A stretch of 64,000 bases of DNA from Salipiger thiooxidans (GCF_900102075.1 NZ_FNAV01000006.1:62001-126000); one strand, 5' to 3'; counted from the first letter of the stretch, positions 1 to 10,321 are shown. The notes: generated from the sequence alone by a model not told the origin. Translations and numbers: made by a program.

Positions 1-680
1 TCGGTCAGCGCACCCTCGGTCGAGTAGCGGTTGCGGAACGTGCCGCCGAACACGTCGTCGAGGTAGCGCAGCCGCGGCAGCGACCGGTCGAGCACGCTGA
101 CCTCGGCGCCCATGCCCGCGGCGACCCGCGCCGCGTGGGTGCCGACAGTGCCCCCGCCGATCACCACGACCCGGGCCGGGCCGACGCCGGGCACACCGCC
201 CAGAAGCACGCCGCGCCCGCCATTCGCCTTCTGCAGCGTCCACGCCCCCATCTGCGGCGCGAGGCGTCCCGCGACCTCGGACATCGGCGCCAGAAGCGGC
301 AGCCCGCCGCGGTCATCGGTCACCGTCTCGTAGGCGATGCAGGTGGCCCCGGAGGCGAGCAGGTCCTCGGTCTGCTCGGGATCGGGCGCGAGGTGGAGAT
401 AGGTGAAGAGGATCTGCCCCTCGCGCAGCATCGCCCGCTCGGCCGGCTGTGGCTCCTTCACCTTCACGATCATGTCGGCCTCGGCAAAGACCTCGGGGGC
501 GCTGCCGACGATGCGGGCGCCCGCCGCGACGTAGTCCGCGTCCTCGAAGCCGGCGCCGAGACCGGCGCCCTGCTGGATCAGGACGGTGTGTCCGCTCGCG
601 ACCGCTTCGCGGGCGGCGTTGGGGGTCAGGCCGACGCGGTATTCCTGCGCCTTGACCTCTGCGGGGCATCCAAGTTTCAT
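1..680 (-). CDS. ald: Alanine dehydrogenase, partial (C-terminus beyond the window)
   Basis: NAD-dependent alanine dehydrogenase: L-alanine + NAD+ to pyruvate, ammonium and NADH. The N-terminal 226 residues are visible. They begin MKLGCPAEVKAQEYRVGLTP, typical of the family's substrate-binding lobe, and continue into the Rossmann domain with VVVIGGGTVGTHAARVA and an acidic residue (LDRS) at the end of the second strand. The ATG at 680 is preceded by GGGAGGAG. The gene is divergent from an Lrp-type regulator at 816, the usual alphaproteobacterial arrangement in which the regulator activates ald in response to alanine. The 3' end is cut by the window edge. Confidence 0.95.
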   Translation of the reverse strand, partial: MKLGCPAEVKAQEYRVGLTPNAAREAVASGHTVLIQQGAGLGAGFEDADYVAAGARIVGSAPEVFAEADMIVKVKEPQPAERAMLREGQILFTYLHLAPDPEQTEDLLASGATCIAYETVTDDRGGLPLLAPMSEVAGRLAPQMGAWTLQKANGGRGVLLGGVPGVGPARVVVIGGGTVGTHAARVAAGMGAEVSVLDRSLPRLRYLDDVFGGTFRNRYSTEGALT

Positions 681-699
681 CTGCGACTCCTCCCTGTCG

Positions 700-730
700 A
701 TTATATTTGAATCCTGCCAAGCGTGGCTTG
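700..730 (-). promoter_or_regulatory. ald promoter -10 and candidate Lrp-type site
   Basis: On the minus strand a perfect TATAAT lies at 705-700, about 20 bases upstream of the ald start. No good -35 element is spaced 16-18 bases from it, which fits an activator-dependent promoter. Just upstream is an inverted repeat CAAGC-GTG-GCTTG (718-730), suitably placed for binding by the divergently encoded Lrp family regulator. The -10 is directly visible; the regulator assignment is inference from gene order. Confidence 0.5.
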
Positions 731-815
731 CAATTTCCGCGCGGATTTGGTGCGTTGCGCGGCGCCCTCCGCGTAGAAGCTTCGACAAACGGCCCCTTTC
801 ACGAAAGAAATCACC

Positions 816-1274
816 ATGGATCTGGACGACACCGACCGCCGCATCCTGCGCGTCCTTCAGAAACAGGGCCGCATGTCCAACGCAGACCTGTCGGATCAGG
901 TTCATCTCTCGCCCTCCGCCTGCCACCGCCGGGTACAGCGGCTCGAGACCGAGGGCTTCATCCGCGGCTACGTGGCGCTGCTCGATGCGCGCAAGATGAA
1001 CATGCCCACCACGGTCTTCGTCGAGATCACCCTGAGCGCGCAGGCCGACGAGGTGCTGGAAGCCTTCGAGAAAGCGGTCTCGCGCATTCCCGACGTGCTG
1101 GAATGTCACCTGATGGCCGGCACCGCCGACTACATCCTCAAGGTCGTAGCCGAAGACACCGAGGACTTCGCCCGCATCCACCGCCAGTACCTGACCCGCC
1201 TGCCCGGCGTCGCGCAGATGCAGTCGAGCTTCGCCCTGCGCACGGTGTTCAAGACCACCGCCCTGCCCGTCTGA
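816..1274 (+). CDS. Lrp/AsnC family transcriptional regulator next to ald
   Basis: A 152-residue Lrp/AsnC protein of normal family length. Residues 1-60 form the winged helix-turn-helix (DDTDRRILRVLQKQGRMSNA, then LSPSACHRRVQRLE as recognition helix). Residues 65-150 form the RAM ligand-binding domain, with the typical HLMAGTADYILKV segment. The start follows a GAAAGAAATCACC leader with only a modest ribosome site. The position divergent to ald points to alanine-responsive control of ald, as for Lrp/AldR proteins in other alphaproteobacteria; that role is inferred from context. Confidence 0.93.
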   Translation: MDLDDTDRRILRVLQKQGRMSNADLSDQVHLSPSACHRRVQRLETEGFIRGYVALLDARKMNMPTTVFVEITLSAQADEVLEAFEKAVSRIPDVLECHLMAGTADYILKVVAEDTEDFARIHRQYLTRLPGVAQMQSSFALRTVFKTTALPV

Positions 1275-1345
1275 GGGCACCCCGGCACGCACAGGCTGCA
1301 ACCAAATGACGCCACGACCATCGCCGGCTGCGGCACCCACAATTG

Positions 1346-1359
1346 TTTGACATATCAAA
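1346..1359. promoter_or_regulatory. Palindrome TTTGA-CATA-TCAAA upstream of a decayed gene
   Basis: A perfect 5-base-arm inverted repeat, overlapped by a second one (GACAT-ATCAA-ATGTC, 1349-1363). It lies about 40 bases upstream of the remnant GMC oxidoreductase at 1399. The shape fits a dimeric repressor site. It may be a leftover operator of the dead gene; no regulator is assigned. Confidence 0.35.
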
Positions 1360-1398
1360 TGTCCGACAAGTGAGCGGCGATGCGGAAGGGGAGGGCCA

Positions 1399-1656
1399 AT
1401 GTCCCGGGATCACGTCATCGCCGGAGCAAGCCGCGCGGGTTGCGTGCTGGCCAAGCGTCTGGCCGAGGCGGGGCGCCGCGGGCTGTTGCTCGAGGCCGGC
1501 GGTCGCGACAACGACCACTGGAACCACATCCCGATGGGCTACCTCTACTCCATCAACAACCCGCGCACTGCCGAAGAATCCGGGCTGAACGGGCGCTCGC
1601 TGATCGGCAAGGTGCCGGGCGGATATCGGCGTATCAGCGAATGGACGAAAGGCCGC
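1399..1656 (+). pseudogene. GMC oxidoreductase (choline dehydrogenase-like) N-terminal remnant
   Basis: The reading frame from 1399 encodes a recognisable FAD-binding N-terminus of the glucose-methanol-choline oxidoreductase family: AGCVLAKRLAEAG, LLLEAGGRDNDHWNHIP, YLYSINNPRT and GLNGRSLI. The segment is decayed. The dinucleotide-binding glycine motif reads GASRAG instead of GAGSAG. Residues normally found between NPRT and GLNGRS are missing, and so are those of the YPRGKVLGG block. After about 85 residues the similarity ends at the stop codon of the convergent efflux gene. The rest of the usual ~530-residue protein is absent. I read this as the 5' stump of a deleted gene. Confidence 0.7.
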
Positions 1657-1659
1657 GGC

Positions 1660-2547
1660 TCAGAGCACCACGATGCCGCTGTGCTTGGCCTTGTGCTCGG
1701 GCTCGACGTGGATGATCACGCGGCTGCCCTCGAAGGCCTTGTGCAGCGCCCCCTCGACCCGGTCGCAGATGTCGTGGGCGGCGTCCACGGTCATGTCGCC
1801 GGGCACCACGAGGTGGAACTCGACGAAGACCGCACTGCCGGCGCGGCGCGAGCGCAGGTCGTGGGCCTCGACGGCGCCCTCGGCATTGGCCGAGATCAGC
1901 GCACGCATCTGCTCCAGCTCTTCCTCGGGGGCGGAGACGTCCATCAGCCCGCCGACCGAGCCGCGCACCACCTGCCAGCCCGACCACAGGATGTTGAGCG
2001 CCACCAGCGCGGCCAGCGCCGGGTCGAGCCACGCCCAGCCGGTGAGCACCGCGGCCACCACGCCCGCCGTGACCCCGATGGACGAAACCACATCGGTCAG
2101 CAGGTGCCTGCCGTCGGCCTCGAGCGCGGGAGAGTGCATGCGCCGCCCGGTGCGGATCAGCTTCCAGCACCAGGCCGCGTTGATCAGGCTCGCGACGCAG
2201 TTGATCCCGAGCCCGAGCCAGGGCGCCTCGATGATGCGTGGGTCCTGCCACGCCGACCAGGCCTCGCGCAGGATCAGGATCGCCGCGACGACGATCAGAA
2301 CGCCCTCGAGCACGGCGCTGAAATACTCGGCCTTGTGATGGCCGAACGGATGGCGGGAATCGGCGGGCTGAGCGGCGATGCGCAGCGCCACCACCGCGGC
2401 CAGCGCCGTCGCGACGTTGACGATGCTCTCGAGCGCGTCGGACAAAAGCGCGACGGAGCCGGTCAGCCACCAAGCGATGGTCTTGATCGCGAGAACAGCG
2501 AGGCCCACGGCAACACTGCCGCAGGCGATTTTCAGGACCTGGCTCAT
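1660..2547 (-). CDS. Cation diffusion facilitator (divalent metal efflux) protein
   Basis: A 295-residue inner-membrane CDF transporter exporting divalent metal ions (Zn, Co, Fe or Mn) against protons. Six membrane helices occupy roughly residues 10-205. Family metal-site motifs are visible: SDALES in helix 2, HPFGHHKAEYFSA in the following loop, and HLLTDVVSS in helix 5. The C-terminal cytoplasmic ferredoxin-like domain has FHLVVPGDMTVDAAHDICD and ends in a His-rich stretch (HVEPEHKAKHSG). The ATG at 2547 has an AGAGGG ribosome site; longer in-frame starts lack one and add a non-hydrophobic leader. The metal cannot be fixed from sequence alone. Confidence 0.9.
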   Translation of the reverse strand: MSQVLKIACGSVAVGLAVLAIKTIAWWLTGSVALLSDALESIVNVATALAAVVALRIAAQPADSRHPFGHHKAEYFSAVLEGVLIVVAAILILREAWSAWQDPRIIEAPWLGLGINCVASLINAAWCWKLIRTGRRMHSPALEADGRHLLTDVVSSIGVTAGVVAAVLTGWAWLDPALAALVALNILWSGWQVVRGSVGGLMDVSAPEEELEQMRALISANAEGAVEAHDLRSRRAGSAVFVEFHLVVPGDMTVDAAHDICDRVEGALHKAFEGSRVIIHVEPEHKAKHSGIVVL

Positions 2548-2681
2548 GGTCGCCCTCTTTGCGTGTGCGCGCCTGATAGCGAAGCGTCCCGCATCGCGCA
2601 ACCGACCACCGCCATGCCGCGCGCGCATGGCTTTCAGGGGCTTCAGGATGCCGCCTATCCCCGCCCGCACGCCGGTTCGGC

Positions 2682-3104
2682 CTAGCGCTTCAGCGAGTCG
2701 CGGATCTCGATCAGGATGTCGAGTTCCGAGGGGCCGGTCTTCACTTCGGGCGCCACCTCGTCAGGCTTCTCGGCCGCCGATTTCACCCGGTTGACGGTCT
2801 TCACCAGCATGAAGACGACGAAGGCGATGATGAAGAAGTTGATCACGGCGGTGAGGAAGGCACCGTAGGCAAAGACCGTGGCCCCGGCCTCGCGCGCGGC
2901 CTCGAGGCTGGCATAGCTGCCGTCTCCGTAGACCCAGAACAGGTTGGTGAAATCGATGCCGCCGGTGAAGAGACCGACGATGGGATTGATCATGTCGTTG
3001 ACCAGCGATTGCACGATGGCGGTGAAGGCGGCGCCGATGATGATGCCGACCGCCATGTCCATGACGTTGCCCTTGGCGATGAAATCCTTGAATTCCTGAA
3101 TCAC
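2682..3104 (-). CDS. mscL: Large-conductance mechanosensitive channel
   Basis: MscL is the pentameric inner-membrane channel that opens on hypo-osmotic shock. The 140-residue product begins with [19 protein letters not shown], the conserved amphipathic S1 helix and start of TM1. TM1 is [20 protein letters not shown]2 is around residues 80-105 ([20 protein letters not shown]), and a charged C-terminal helix follows. A GTG start at 3104 is chosen because AAGGAA lies 7 bases upstream and it matches the family N-terminus; a longer in-frame reading would add an unrelated leader. Single gene, divergent from the glutathione transferase. Confidence 0.94.
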   Translation of the reverse strand: MIQEFKDFIAKGNVMDMAVGIIIGAAFTAIVQSLVNDMINPIVGLFTGGIDFTNLFWVYGDGSYASLEAAREAGATVFAYGAFLTAVINFFIIAFVVFMLVKTVNRVKSAAEKPDEVAPEVKTGPSELDILIEIRDSLKR

Positions 3105-3254
3105 TTTTGTGTTCCTTGCTGTCCTCGGCTGCGTCGCAGCGATTGATCGCCCGGTCCTCTGCGGGCAAGGCTTGGGGAAACACTGGCATAGCCGGGCCCG
3201 CGCGGAAACGGCAAACCGCCCGCCTCTGGTCCGGCGCATTTGCAGGAGCGCAGA

Positions 3255-3953
3255 ATGACCACTCTTTCCGATTTCCCGATCACCGCCCGCTGGCCCGCGA
3301 CCCATCCCGACCGCATCCAGCTCTATGCCTTCCCGACCCCCAACGGGGTCAAGGTGTCGATCGCGCTCGAGGAAATGGGCCTGCCCTACGAGGCTCACAA
3401 GGTGCCGCTGGGCGACGCGTTCGTGAAGAGCGCCGAGTTCACCTCGCTCAACCCCAACGGCAAGATCCCCGCGATCATCGACCCCGACGGCCCCGATGGC
3501 AGCCCCGTCGGCATCTTCGAGAGCGGCGCCATCCTGATCTATCTGGCCGACAAGACCGGACGCTTCATCGGCAGCACGCCCGCGGCGCGTTACGAGGTGC
3601 TGCAGTGGCTGATGTTCCAGATGGGCGGCATCGGGCCGATGTTCGGGCAGCTCGGCTTCTTCTGGAAATTCGCGGGCTCCGAGATCGAGGATCCCCGCCC
3701 GCGCGAGCGCTACGTCTCCGAGGCGCGCCGCCTGCTCGGCGTGGTCGAGCGGCAGCTCGAAGGGCGAGAGTGGATCGCCGGCGACTACTCCATCGCCGAC
3801 ATGGCCATCGCGCCCTGGCTCAACGCGCTCGGGTTCTACGGCGCGACGGACGTGGTGGGCTGGCCGGAGCTGCCGAACTGCCGGGCCTACGTGGAACGGT
3901 TCCTAGAACGGCCCGCGGTAAAGATCGGCATGGTCACCCCGCCGCGGGACTGA
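3255..3953 (+). CDS. Glutathione S-transferase family protein (YfcG-like)
   Basis: A 232-residue cytosolic protein with an N-terminal thioredoxin-like domain ([20 protein letters not shown], then NPNGKIPAI and [15 protein letters not shown], the glutathione-binding ESGAI motif) and an all-helical C-terminal domain ([13 protein letters not shown]). The TPNGxKV and ESGAI signatures match the YfcG/Nu-class glutathione-dependent disulfide oxidoreductases. The ATG at 3255 follows GGAG with 7-base spacing. Likely thiol-disulfide reductase or peroxide detoxification; substrate unknown. Confidence 0.88.
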   Translation: MTTLSDFPITARWPATHPDRIQLYAFPTPNGVKVSIALEEMGLPYEAHKVPLGDAFVKSAEFTSLNPNGKIPAIIDPDGPDGSPVGIFESGAILIYLADKTGRFIGSTPAARYEVLQWLMFQMGGIGPMFGQLGFFWKFAGSEIEDPRPRERYVSEARRLLGVVERQLEGREWIAGDYSIADMAIAPWLNALGFYGATDVVGWPELPNCRAYVERFLERPAVKIGMVTPPRD

Positions 3954-4013
3954 GCGCGGCTTGCGTGACGCACGGCCCCCGCTACTCAAGGGGACCTGCG
4001 TCGTTTGAAGAAC

Positions 4014-4463
4014 TCAGCCCGGCAGGGTGCCGGTGAGCACGTAGCGGAAGATCTCGACCACCTCCTCCGGCTCGCGGGCGACCGCGAGCGCGGCGGCGTC
4101 GACCTCCTTGAGCGCGTGGTCATGCTCGGGCGGCTGCAGGATGATCAGCGACTTGCCGAGAGCCGCGGCATAGCCCGCGTCGAAGGCGGCGTTCCACTGC
4201 TTGTACTTGTCGCCGAAGCGCACCACCACGACGTCCGCGTCGGCGATGCCCTTGCGGGTTCGGATCGCGTTCATCTGGGCGCCCTTGCGGTCGTGCCAGA
4301 ACTTGCTCTCCTCGGCGCCGAGGATCGTCACCCCGCAATCGTCGCTCGCGGCATGATCGGTCACCGGTGACGAAAACGTGACGTCGAGCCCCTGCGCGCC
4401 CTCGATGATCCGGTCGCGCCAGTCGCTGTGGATTTCCCCCGACAGATAGACGTTCAGCCCCAT
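4014..4463 (-). CDS. ytoQ: YtoQ family protein
   Basis: A 149-residue protein resembling the YtoQ family, related in fold to nucleoside 2-deoxyribosyltransferases. Visible features are VYLSGEIHSDWRDRI at the N-terminus, FSSPVTDHAASDDCG, and DADVVVVRFGDKYKQWNAAFDAG. The last has the D-x-x-x-x-x-F-G-x-x-x-x-Q-W-N-x-A-x-D arrangement seen where the fold binds a nucleotide-like ligand. The start at 4463 has AAGGAGGG upstream. No metabolic role is established for the family. Convergent with the transferase gene. Confidence 0.8.
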   Translation of the reverse strand: MGLNVYLSGEIHSDWRDRIIEGAQGLDVTFSSPVTDHAASDDCGVTILGAEESKFWHDRKGAQMNAIRTRKGIADADVVVVRFGDKYKQWNAAFDAGYAAALGKSLIILQPPEHDHALKEVDAAALAVAREPEEVVEIFRYVLTGTLPG

Positions 4464-4632
4464 GTCCTCATTCCCTCCTTATGCGGTGTCCGACCTGTTC
4501 CTGACATATGCTGGCTTGGGCGCAAGACAAACCCGCGCCCCTTGCCGGGCCCCTCGGGAAAGGTGACCTGCCGGTTTCCGGGCAGGCGCTCCGGCTGCGG
4601 CGGTTTCACGCCGAATTGCAGCGCCCAGCCCC

Positions 4633-5770
<1,138 letters not shown>

Positions 5771-5815
5771 CACGCGTTGAATGATCGCGGCCCCAAGCCT
5801 GTTATAAGGGGTTGA

Positions 5816-6730
5816 ATGGCGAAGCACGGAACCAATTCCGAGGACTATTCCCGCCCGCTGAAGCGTCTGCTTCTGGCGGTACTGGTCCTGTGCCTCTTCG
5901 GGCTCTTCCTGTTCTGGCGGATCGACAGTCCGCGGGTGGAGCGTTTCCGCGCGCAGGTGATCGACGCCGTGCTGCCCGGCTTCGACTGGGCCATGGCGCC
6001 GGTCACGGGTACGGTGAACATCCTGCGGGATTTCCAGAGCTACCAGCGCATCCACGAGCAGAACCAGGAACTGCGCCGCGAGCTGCGCCAGATGACCGCC
6101 TGGAAAGAGGCCGCCCTGCAGCTCGAGCAGGAGAACGCGCGCCTGCGCGATCTCAACAACGTGCGCCTTGATCCCCGGCTCACCTACATCACCGGCGTGG
6201 TGCTGGCCGACAGTGGCTCACCCTTCCGCCAGTCGGTGCTGATCAACGTGGGATCGCGCGACGGCATCGTCGACGGCTGGGCGACCATGGACGGCATCGG
6301 CCTCGTCGGGCGGGTCTCGGGGGTCGGCGCCAACACCAGCCGGGTGATCCTGCTTACCGACACCACCAGCCGCATTCCCGCGGTGATCCAGCCTTCGGGA
6401 CAGCGCGCGCTGGTGACCGGTGACAACTCCGCCGCGCCGCCCATCGACTTCCTCGAGGATCCCGACCAGGTGCGCCCCGGCGACCGCATCGTGACCAGCG
6501 GCGACGGCGAGGTCTTCCCGCCGGGGCTGCTGATCGGACAGGTGGCCGAGGATCCGGGCGGCCGACTGCGGGTCCGGCTTGCCGCCGACTACGAGCGGCT
6601 CGAGTTCCTGCGCGTCCTGCGCGACCACGGCGCCCGGCGCGTGAGCTCGCCCTCGGCGCTGATCCTGCCCGAGCTGCCGCCGGGCACGGGCAGCAACACC
6701 GCGCAGGCACCGGAGCAGCCCGATGGCTGA
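5816..6730 (+). CDS. mreC: Rod shape-determining protein MreC
   Basis: Bitopic inner-membrane protein that links cytoplasmic MreB to periplasmic PBP2. The 304 residues contain a cytoplasmic tail, one membrane helix (about 18-38: LLLAVLVLCLFGLFLFW), a coiled coil (about 75-110, rich in Q, E, L and R), and the periplasmic beta-domain with VGSRDGIVDGWATMDGIGLVGRV and DRIVTSGDGEVFPPGLLIG. The ATG at 5816 follows AAGGGG. Overlaps mreD by 8 bases. Confidence 0.96.
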   Translation: MAKHGTNSEDYSRPLKRLLLAVLVLCLFGLFLFWRIDSPRVERFRAQVIDAVLPGFDWAMAPVTGTVNILRDFQSYQRIHEQNQELRRELRQMTAWKEAALQLEQENARLRDLNNVRLDPRLTYITGVVLADSGSPFRQSVLINVGSRDGIVDGWATMDGIGLVGRVSGVGANTSRVILLTDTTSRIPAVIQPSGQRALVTGDNSAAPPIDFLEDPDQVRPGDRIVTSGDGEVFPPGLLIGQVAEDPGGRLRVRLAADYERLEFLRVLRDHGARRVSSPSALILPELPPGTGSNTAQAPEQPDG

Positions 6731-7262
6731 ATCCCGCCCCGCCCGCATCTGGATCATGCGTGCGGCCTTTGTCGGACTGTCGCTTCTGGTGATGTTCTAT
6801 CACCTGCTGCCGCTCGACCTGCTACCGCCGCGCTATGCCGGGCCCGACCTTCTGGTGGCGCTCTGCTTCGCATGGGCGCTACGCCGTCCCGACTACGTGC
6901 CCGCACTTTCGGTCGCGGCGGTGATGCTGCTCGCGGACATCCTCTTCCAGCGCCCGCCGGGGCTCTGGTCGGCGCTGGTGCTGATGGCGACCGAGTTCCT
7001 CAAGTCGCGCGACCGGCGCGACCGCGAGAGCACCTTCGTCATGGAGTGGATCGCTGTCGCGACGGTGCTCGCAGTCATCACGATTGTGTTTCGCCTTGCC
7101 CTCGGGCTCTTGATCGTTCCGGCCGGACCGTCTTTCCTGTCGCTGATGCGCTTCGCGATGACCGTGATCTGCTACCCGCTGGTGGTGATGGTCTCGCAGT
7201 ACCTGCTCGGGGTCCGACGCCTTGCCCCGGGCGATTTCGACCACGCCGGGAGGAGCCTGTGA
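6723..7262 (+). CDS. mreD: Rod shape-determining protein MreD
   Basis: A 179-residue integral membrane protein with five to six hydrophobic helices and the family's short, poorly conserved sequence. Identification rests on hydropathy, the start of helix one (IMRAAFVGLSLLVMFYHLLP), the LLPPRYAGPDLLVALCFAW segment, and its fixed position between mreC and the PBP2 gene. It starts inside mreC and its stop overlaps the GTG start of mrdA, so translation of the three is probably coupled. Confidence 0.93.
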   Translation: MAESRPARIWIMRAAFVGLSLLVMFYHLLPLDLLPPRYAGPDLLVALCFAWALRRPDYVPALSVAAVMLLADILFQRPPGLWSALVLMATEFLKSRDRRDRESTFVMEWIAVATVLAVITIVFRLALGLLIVPAGPSFLSLMRFAMTVICYPLVVMVSQYLLGVRRLAPGDFDHAGRSL

Positions 7263-9184
7263 GACGCACGCCCCGCGATACCGCCGAGAGCAGCCGCAAG
7301 ATCACCCGACGCGGGCTCATGCTGGGCGCCGCCCAGGTGGCCTTTGCCGGCACGCTGGCGATGCGCATGCGCTACATGCAGGTGGAGCAGGCTGACGAGT
7401 TCCGCCTGCTGGCCGAAGAGAACCGCATCAACATCCACCTGATTCCGCCGTCGCGCGGCCGCATCTTCGACCGCAACGGCCGGGTGATCGCCGAGAACGA
7501 GAACACCTACCGCATCACCATGCGGCGCGAGGATGCCGGTGACATCGACGACGTCATCCGCCGCCTCTCGGTGCTGGTCGAACTCGACCCGGCCGAGGTC
7601 AAGCGCGCCATCGAGGAGATGCGGACCTCACCGCCGTTCCTGCAGGTGACCGTCGCCGACCGCGTGAGCTGGGAGTCGATCAGCCGCGTCGCGGTGAACG
7701 CCCCCGCCCTGCCCGGCGTCACACCCGAGGTAGGCCTGAGCCGCGTCTACCCGCAGCACGAGAACTTCGCCCACGTGGTGGGCTACGTGGGCCCGGTCTC
7801 CGAGCGCGATCTCGCCCGCTACGAGGACCCCGAGCCGGTGCTGCGCATCCCGCGCTTCCAGATCGGCAAGGTCGGCATCGAGGCGAAGTTCGAGGAGCAG
7901 CTCCGCGGCAAGGCCGGTGCCAAGCGCGTCGAGGTCAACGCCGTCGGCCGCGTCATGCGCGAGCTCGACCGGCGCGAGGGCGCGACCGGTGCCGACATGC
8001 AGCTTACCGTCGACAGCGACCTGCAGGATTACATCAAGGCGCGCCTCGGCGAGGAAAGCGCCTCGGCGGTGGTGATCGACGTCGAGAACGGCGACGTGCT
8101 GGCCATCGCCTCGGCCCCCTCCTACGACCCGAACAAGTTCGTCCGCGGCATCTCGGTCGCCGACTACAACGTGCTGCGCGAGAACAACCACCGGCCGCTG
8201 GCCTCGAAGACCGTGCAGGACGCCTACCCGCCCGGCTCGACCTTCAAGCTGGTGACCGCGCTGGCGGGCCTCGAGGCCGGGGTCATCGGGCCCGACGACA
8301 CGGTCTACTGCCCCGGTCATATGGAGATCGGTTCGCGGCGCTTCCACTGCTGGAAGCGCTCTGGTCACGGCCGGGTCAACCTCGAGAACAGCCTCCGCGA
8401 CAGTTGCGACGTGTTCTACTACGACCTCGCGCTGAAGGTGGGCATCGAGAAGATCGCCGACATGGGCCGCAGGCTCGGGCTCGGCACCGCGCCGGACGTG
8501 CCGATGTCGGCGGTTACCGACGGGCTGATTCCCGACAAGGACTGGAAGCGGCGCGAGCGCGGCGCCGAGTGGCGCATCGGCGACACGGTGAACGCCTCGA
8601 TCGGACAGGGCTACGTGCTGACCTCGCCGCTGCAGCAGGCGGTGATGGTGGCGCGGGTTGCCACGGGGCGCGCCATCGAGCCGCGGCTGGTGCGCAGCGT
8701 CGGCGGCGTCGAGACGCCGTCGCGGGGCGGCGGCACGCTGGACATCGACCCGACGCATCTCAAGTACATCCGCAAGGGCATGTTCTCGGTGATGAACAGC
8801 CGCCGGGGCACCGCCTACCGGTCGCGCATCGCTCTCGACCACATGCTGATGGCGGGCAAGACCGGCACCAGCCAGGTGCTGAACCGCGTCGTGAACAGCA
8901 AGGAAGTGCCGTGGGAGCATCGCGACCACGCGCTCTTCGTGAACTTCGCGCCCTATGACGCGCCGCGCATCGCGGTCTCGGTGGTCGTCGAGCACGGTGG
9001 CGGCGGGTCCTCGACCGCGGCGCCCATCGCGCGCGACATCACCCTGCAGGCGCTCTTCGGCGGCACCCCGCCGCTCGACGCCTACCCTTCCTCGGACCGC
9101 GGCCGCATCGAGGCGCAGCAACAGGAGATCGAACGGATCCGCCGCGAACGGGCCGCCGCCGCCGCCGCGGGGAGCCGGGCATGA
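7259..9184 (+). CDS. mrdA: Penicillin-binding protein 2 (elongation transpeptidase)
   Basis: Class B PBP cross-linking peptidoglycan during cell elongation together with RodA. I take the GTG at 7259 (641 residues) because GGGAGGAG lies just upstream and it overlaps the mreD stop. One membrane helix near residues 18-40 is followed by the dimerisation domain (IPPSRGRIFDRNG). In the transpeptidase domain the nucleophile motif is STFK at about residue 327, the second motif SCD at about 382, and KTGTSQ at about 534. The C-terminal tail is Arg/Ala-rich and probably disordered. The stop overlaps the rodA start by 4 bases. Confidence 0.97.
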   Translation: MRRTPRDTAESSRKITRRGLMLGAAQVAFAGTLAMRMRYMQVEQADEFRLLAEENRINIHLIPPSRGRIFDRNGRVIAENENTYRITMRREDAGDIDDVIRRLSVLVELDPAEVKRAIEEMRTSPPFLQVTVADRVSWESISRVAVNAPALPGVTPEVGLSRVYPQHENFAHVVGYVGPVSERDLARYEDPEPVLRIPRFQIGKVGIEAKFEEQLRGKAGAKRVEVNAVGRVMRELDRREGATGADMQLTVDSDLQDYIKARLGEESASAVVIDVENGDVLAIASAPSYDPNKFVRGISVADYNVLRENNHRPLASKTVQDAYPPGSTFKLVTALAGLEAGVIGPDDTVYCPGHMEIGSRRFHCWKRSGHGRVNLENSLRDSCDVFYYDLALKVGIEKIADMGRRLGLGTAPDVPMSAVTDGLIPDKDWKRRERGAEWRIGDTVNASIGQGYVLTSPLQQAVMVARVATGRAIEPRLVRSVGGVETPSRGGGTLDIDPTHLKYIRKGMFSVMNSRRGTAYRSRIALDHMLMAGKTGTSQVLNRVVNSKEVPWEHRDHALFVNFAPYDAPRIAVSVVVEHGGGGSSTAAPIARDITLQALFGGTPPLDAYPSSDRGRIEAQQQEIERIRRERAAAAAAGSRA

Positions 9185-10320
9185 GCTATCTCGAATACAC
9201 GGTCAAGACGGTCCCGACCGGGTGGCGCAAGGTGCTCTACCTGAACTGGCCGCTGGTGATCCTGCTGACAGCGGTCGCCTGCGTCGGCTTCCTGATGCTC
9301 TACTCGGTCGCGGGCGGCTCCATCGAACGCTGGGCCGAGCCGCAGATGGAACGCTACGCGCTTGGCCTTGCGGCGATGTTCCTCGTGGCGATGGTGCCGA
9401 TCTGGCTCTGGCGCAACCTCTCGGCGCTGATCTACATGCTGGCGCTGGCGCTGCTGGTGGGGGTGGAACTCTTCGGCACCGTCGGCATGGGTGCGCAACG
9501 CTGGATCGACATCGGCTTCATGCAGCTGCAGCCGTCCGAGCTGATGAAGATCGCGCTGGTGATGGTGCTGGCGGCCTATTACGACTGGCTGCCGATGAAA
9601 CGGGTGTCGCACCCGATCTGGGTGCTGGCGCCGATCCTGCTGATCCTGCTGCCGACCGGGCTGACGCTGATCCAGCCCGACCTCGGCACCGCGCTCCTGC
9701 TGCTGATCGCGGGCGCGCTGATGATGTTCCTCGCGGGCGTGCACTGGCTCTACTTCGCCGTGGTGGCCGCCGGAGGCGTGGGCGCGGTCTACACCGTCTT
9801 CCTGTCGCGCGGCACCAGCTGGCAACTGCTGCAGGACTACCAGTTCCGCCGCATCGACACCTTCCTCGACCCCTCGACCGATCCGCTGGGCGCCGGCTAC
9901 CACATCACCCAGGCCAAGATCGCCATGGGCTCGGGCGGCTGGACCGGGCGCGGCTTCATGCAGGGCACCCAGTCCCGGCTGAACTTCCTGCCCGAGAAGC
10001 ATACCGACTTCATCTTCAACACGCTGGCCGAGGAATTCGGCTTCGTCGGCGGCATCTCCCTTCTCATCCTCTACGTGCTCGTCCTCGTGTTCTGCATCAT
10101 CGCCGCCATGCAGAACCGCGACCGCTATTCCTCGCTGCTGACGCTGGGCATCGGCCTGACTTTCTTCCTGTTCTTTGCCGTGAACATGTCGATGGTCATG
10201 GGCCTCGCCCCGGTGGTCGGCGTGCCGCTGCCGCTGGTGAGCTACGGTGGCTCGGCAATGATGGTGCTGATGATCGCCTTCGGAATGGTCCAGAGCGCAC
10301 AGATCCACAGGCCCCGCTGA
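9181..10320 (+). CDS. rodA: Rod shape-determining protein RodA (SEDS glycosyltransferase)
   Basis: A 379-residue polytopic SEDS protein that polymerises lipid II into glycan strands as partner of PBP2. About ten membrane helices are apparent. Signature regions are GAQRWIDIGFMQLQPSELMK, IQPDLGTALLLL, the loop with FLPEKHTDFIFNTLAEEFGF, and GVPLPLVSYGGSAMM. It starts with ATGA overlapping the mrdA stop, and ghrA begins 2 bases after its stop. Confidence 0.97.
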   Translation: MSYLEYTVKTVPTGWRKVLYLNWPLVILLTAVACVGFLMLYSVAGGSIERWAEPQMERYALGLAAMFLVAMVPIWLWRNLSALIYMLALALLVGVELFGTVGMGAQRWIDIGFMQLQPSELMKIALVMVLAAYYDWLPMKRVSHPIWVLAPILLILLPTGLTLIQPDLGTALLLLIAGALMMFLAGVHWLYFAVVAAGGVGAVYTVFLSRGTSWQLLQDYQFRRIDTFLDPSTDPLGAGYHITQAKIAMGSGGWTGRGFMQGTQSRLNFLPEKHTDFIFNTLAEEFGFVGGISLLILYVLVLVFCIIAAMQNRDRYSSLLTLGIGLTFFLFFAVNMSMVMGLAPVVGVPLPLVSYGGSAMMVLMIAFGMVQSAQIHRPR

Positions 10321-10321
10321 C

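Noticed and set aside
1660-2670. 336-residue version of the cation efflux protein
   Set aside because: The extra 41 residues are basic and unlike CDF N-termini, and the ATG at 2547 has its own ribosome site.
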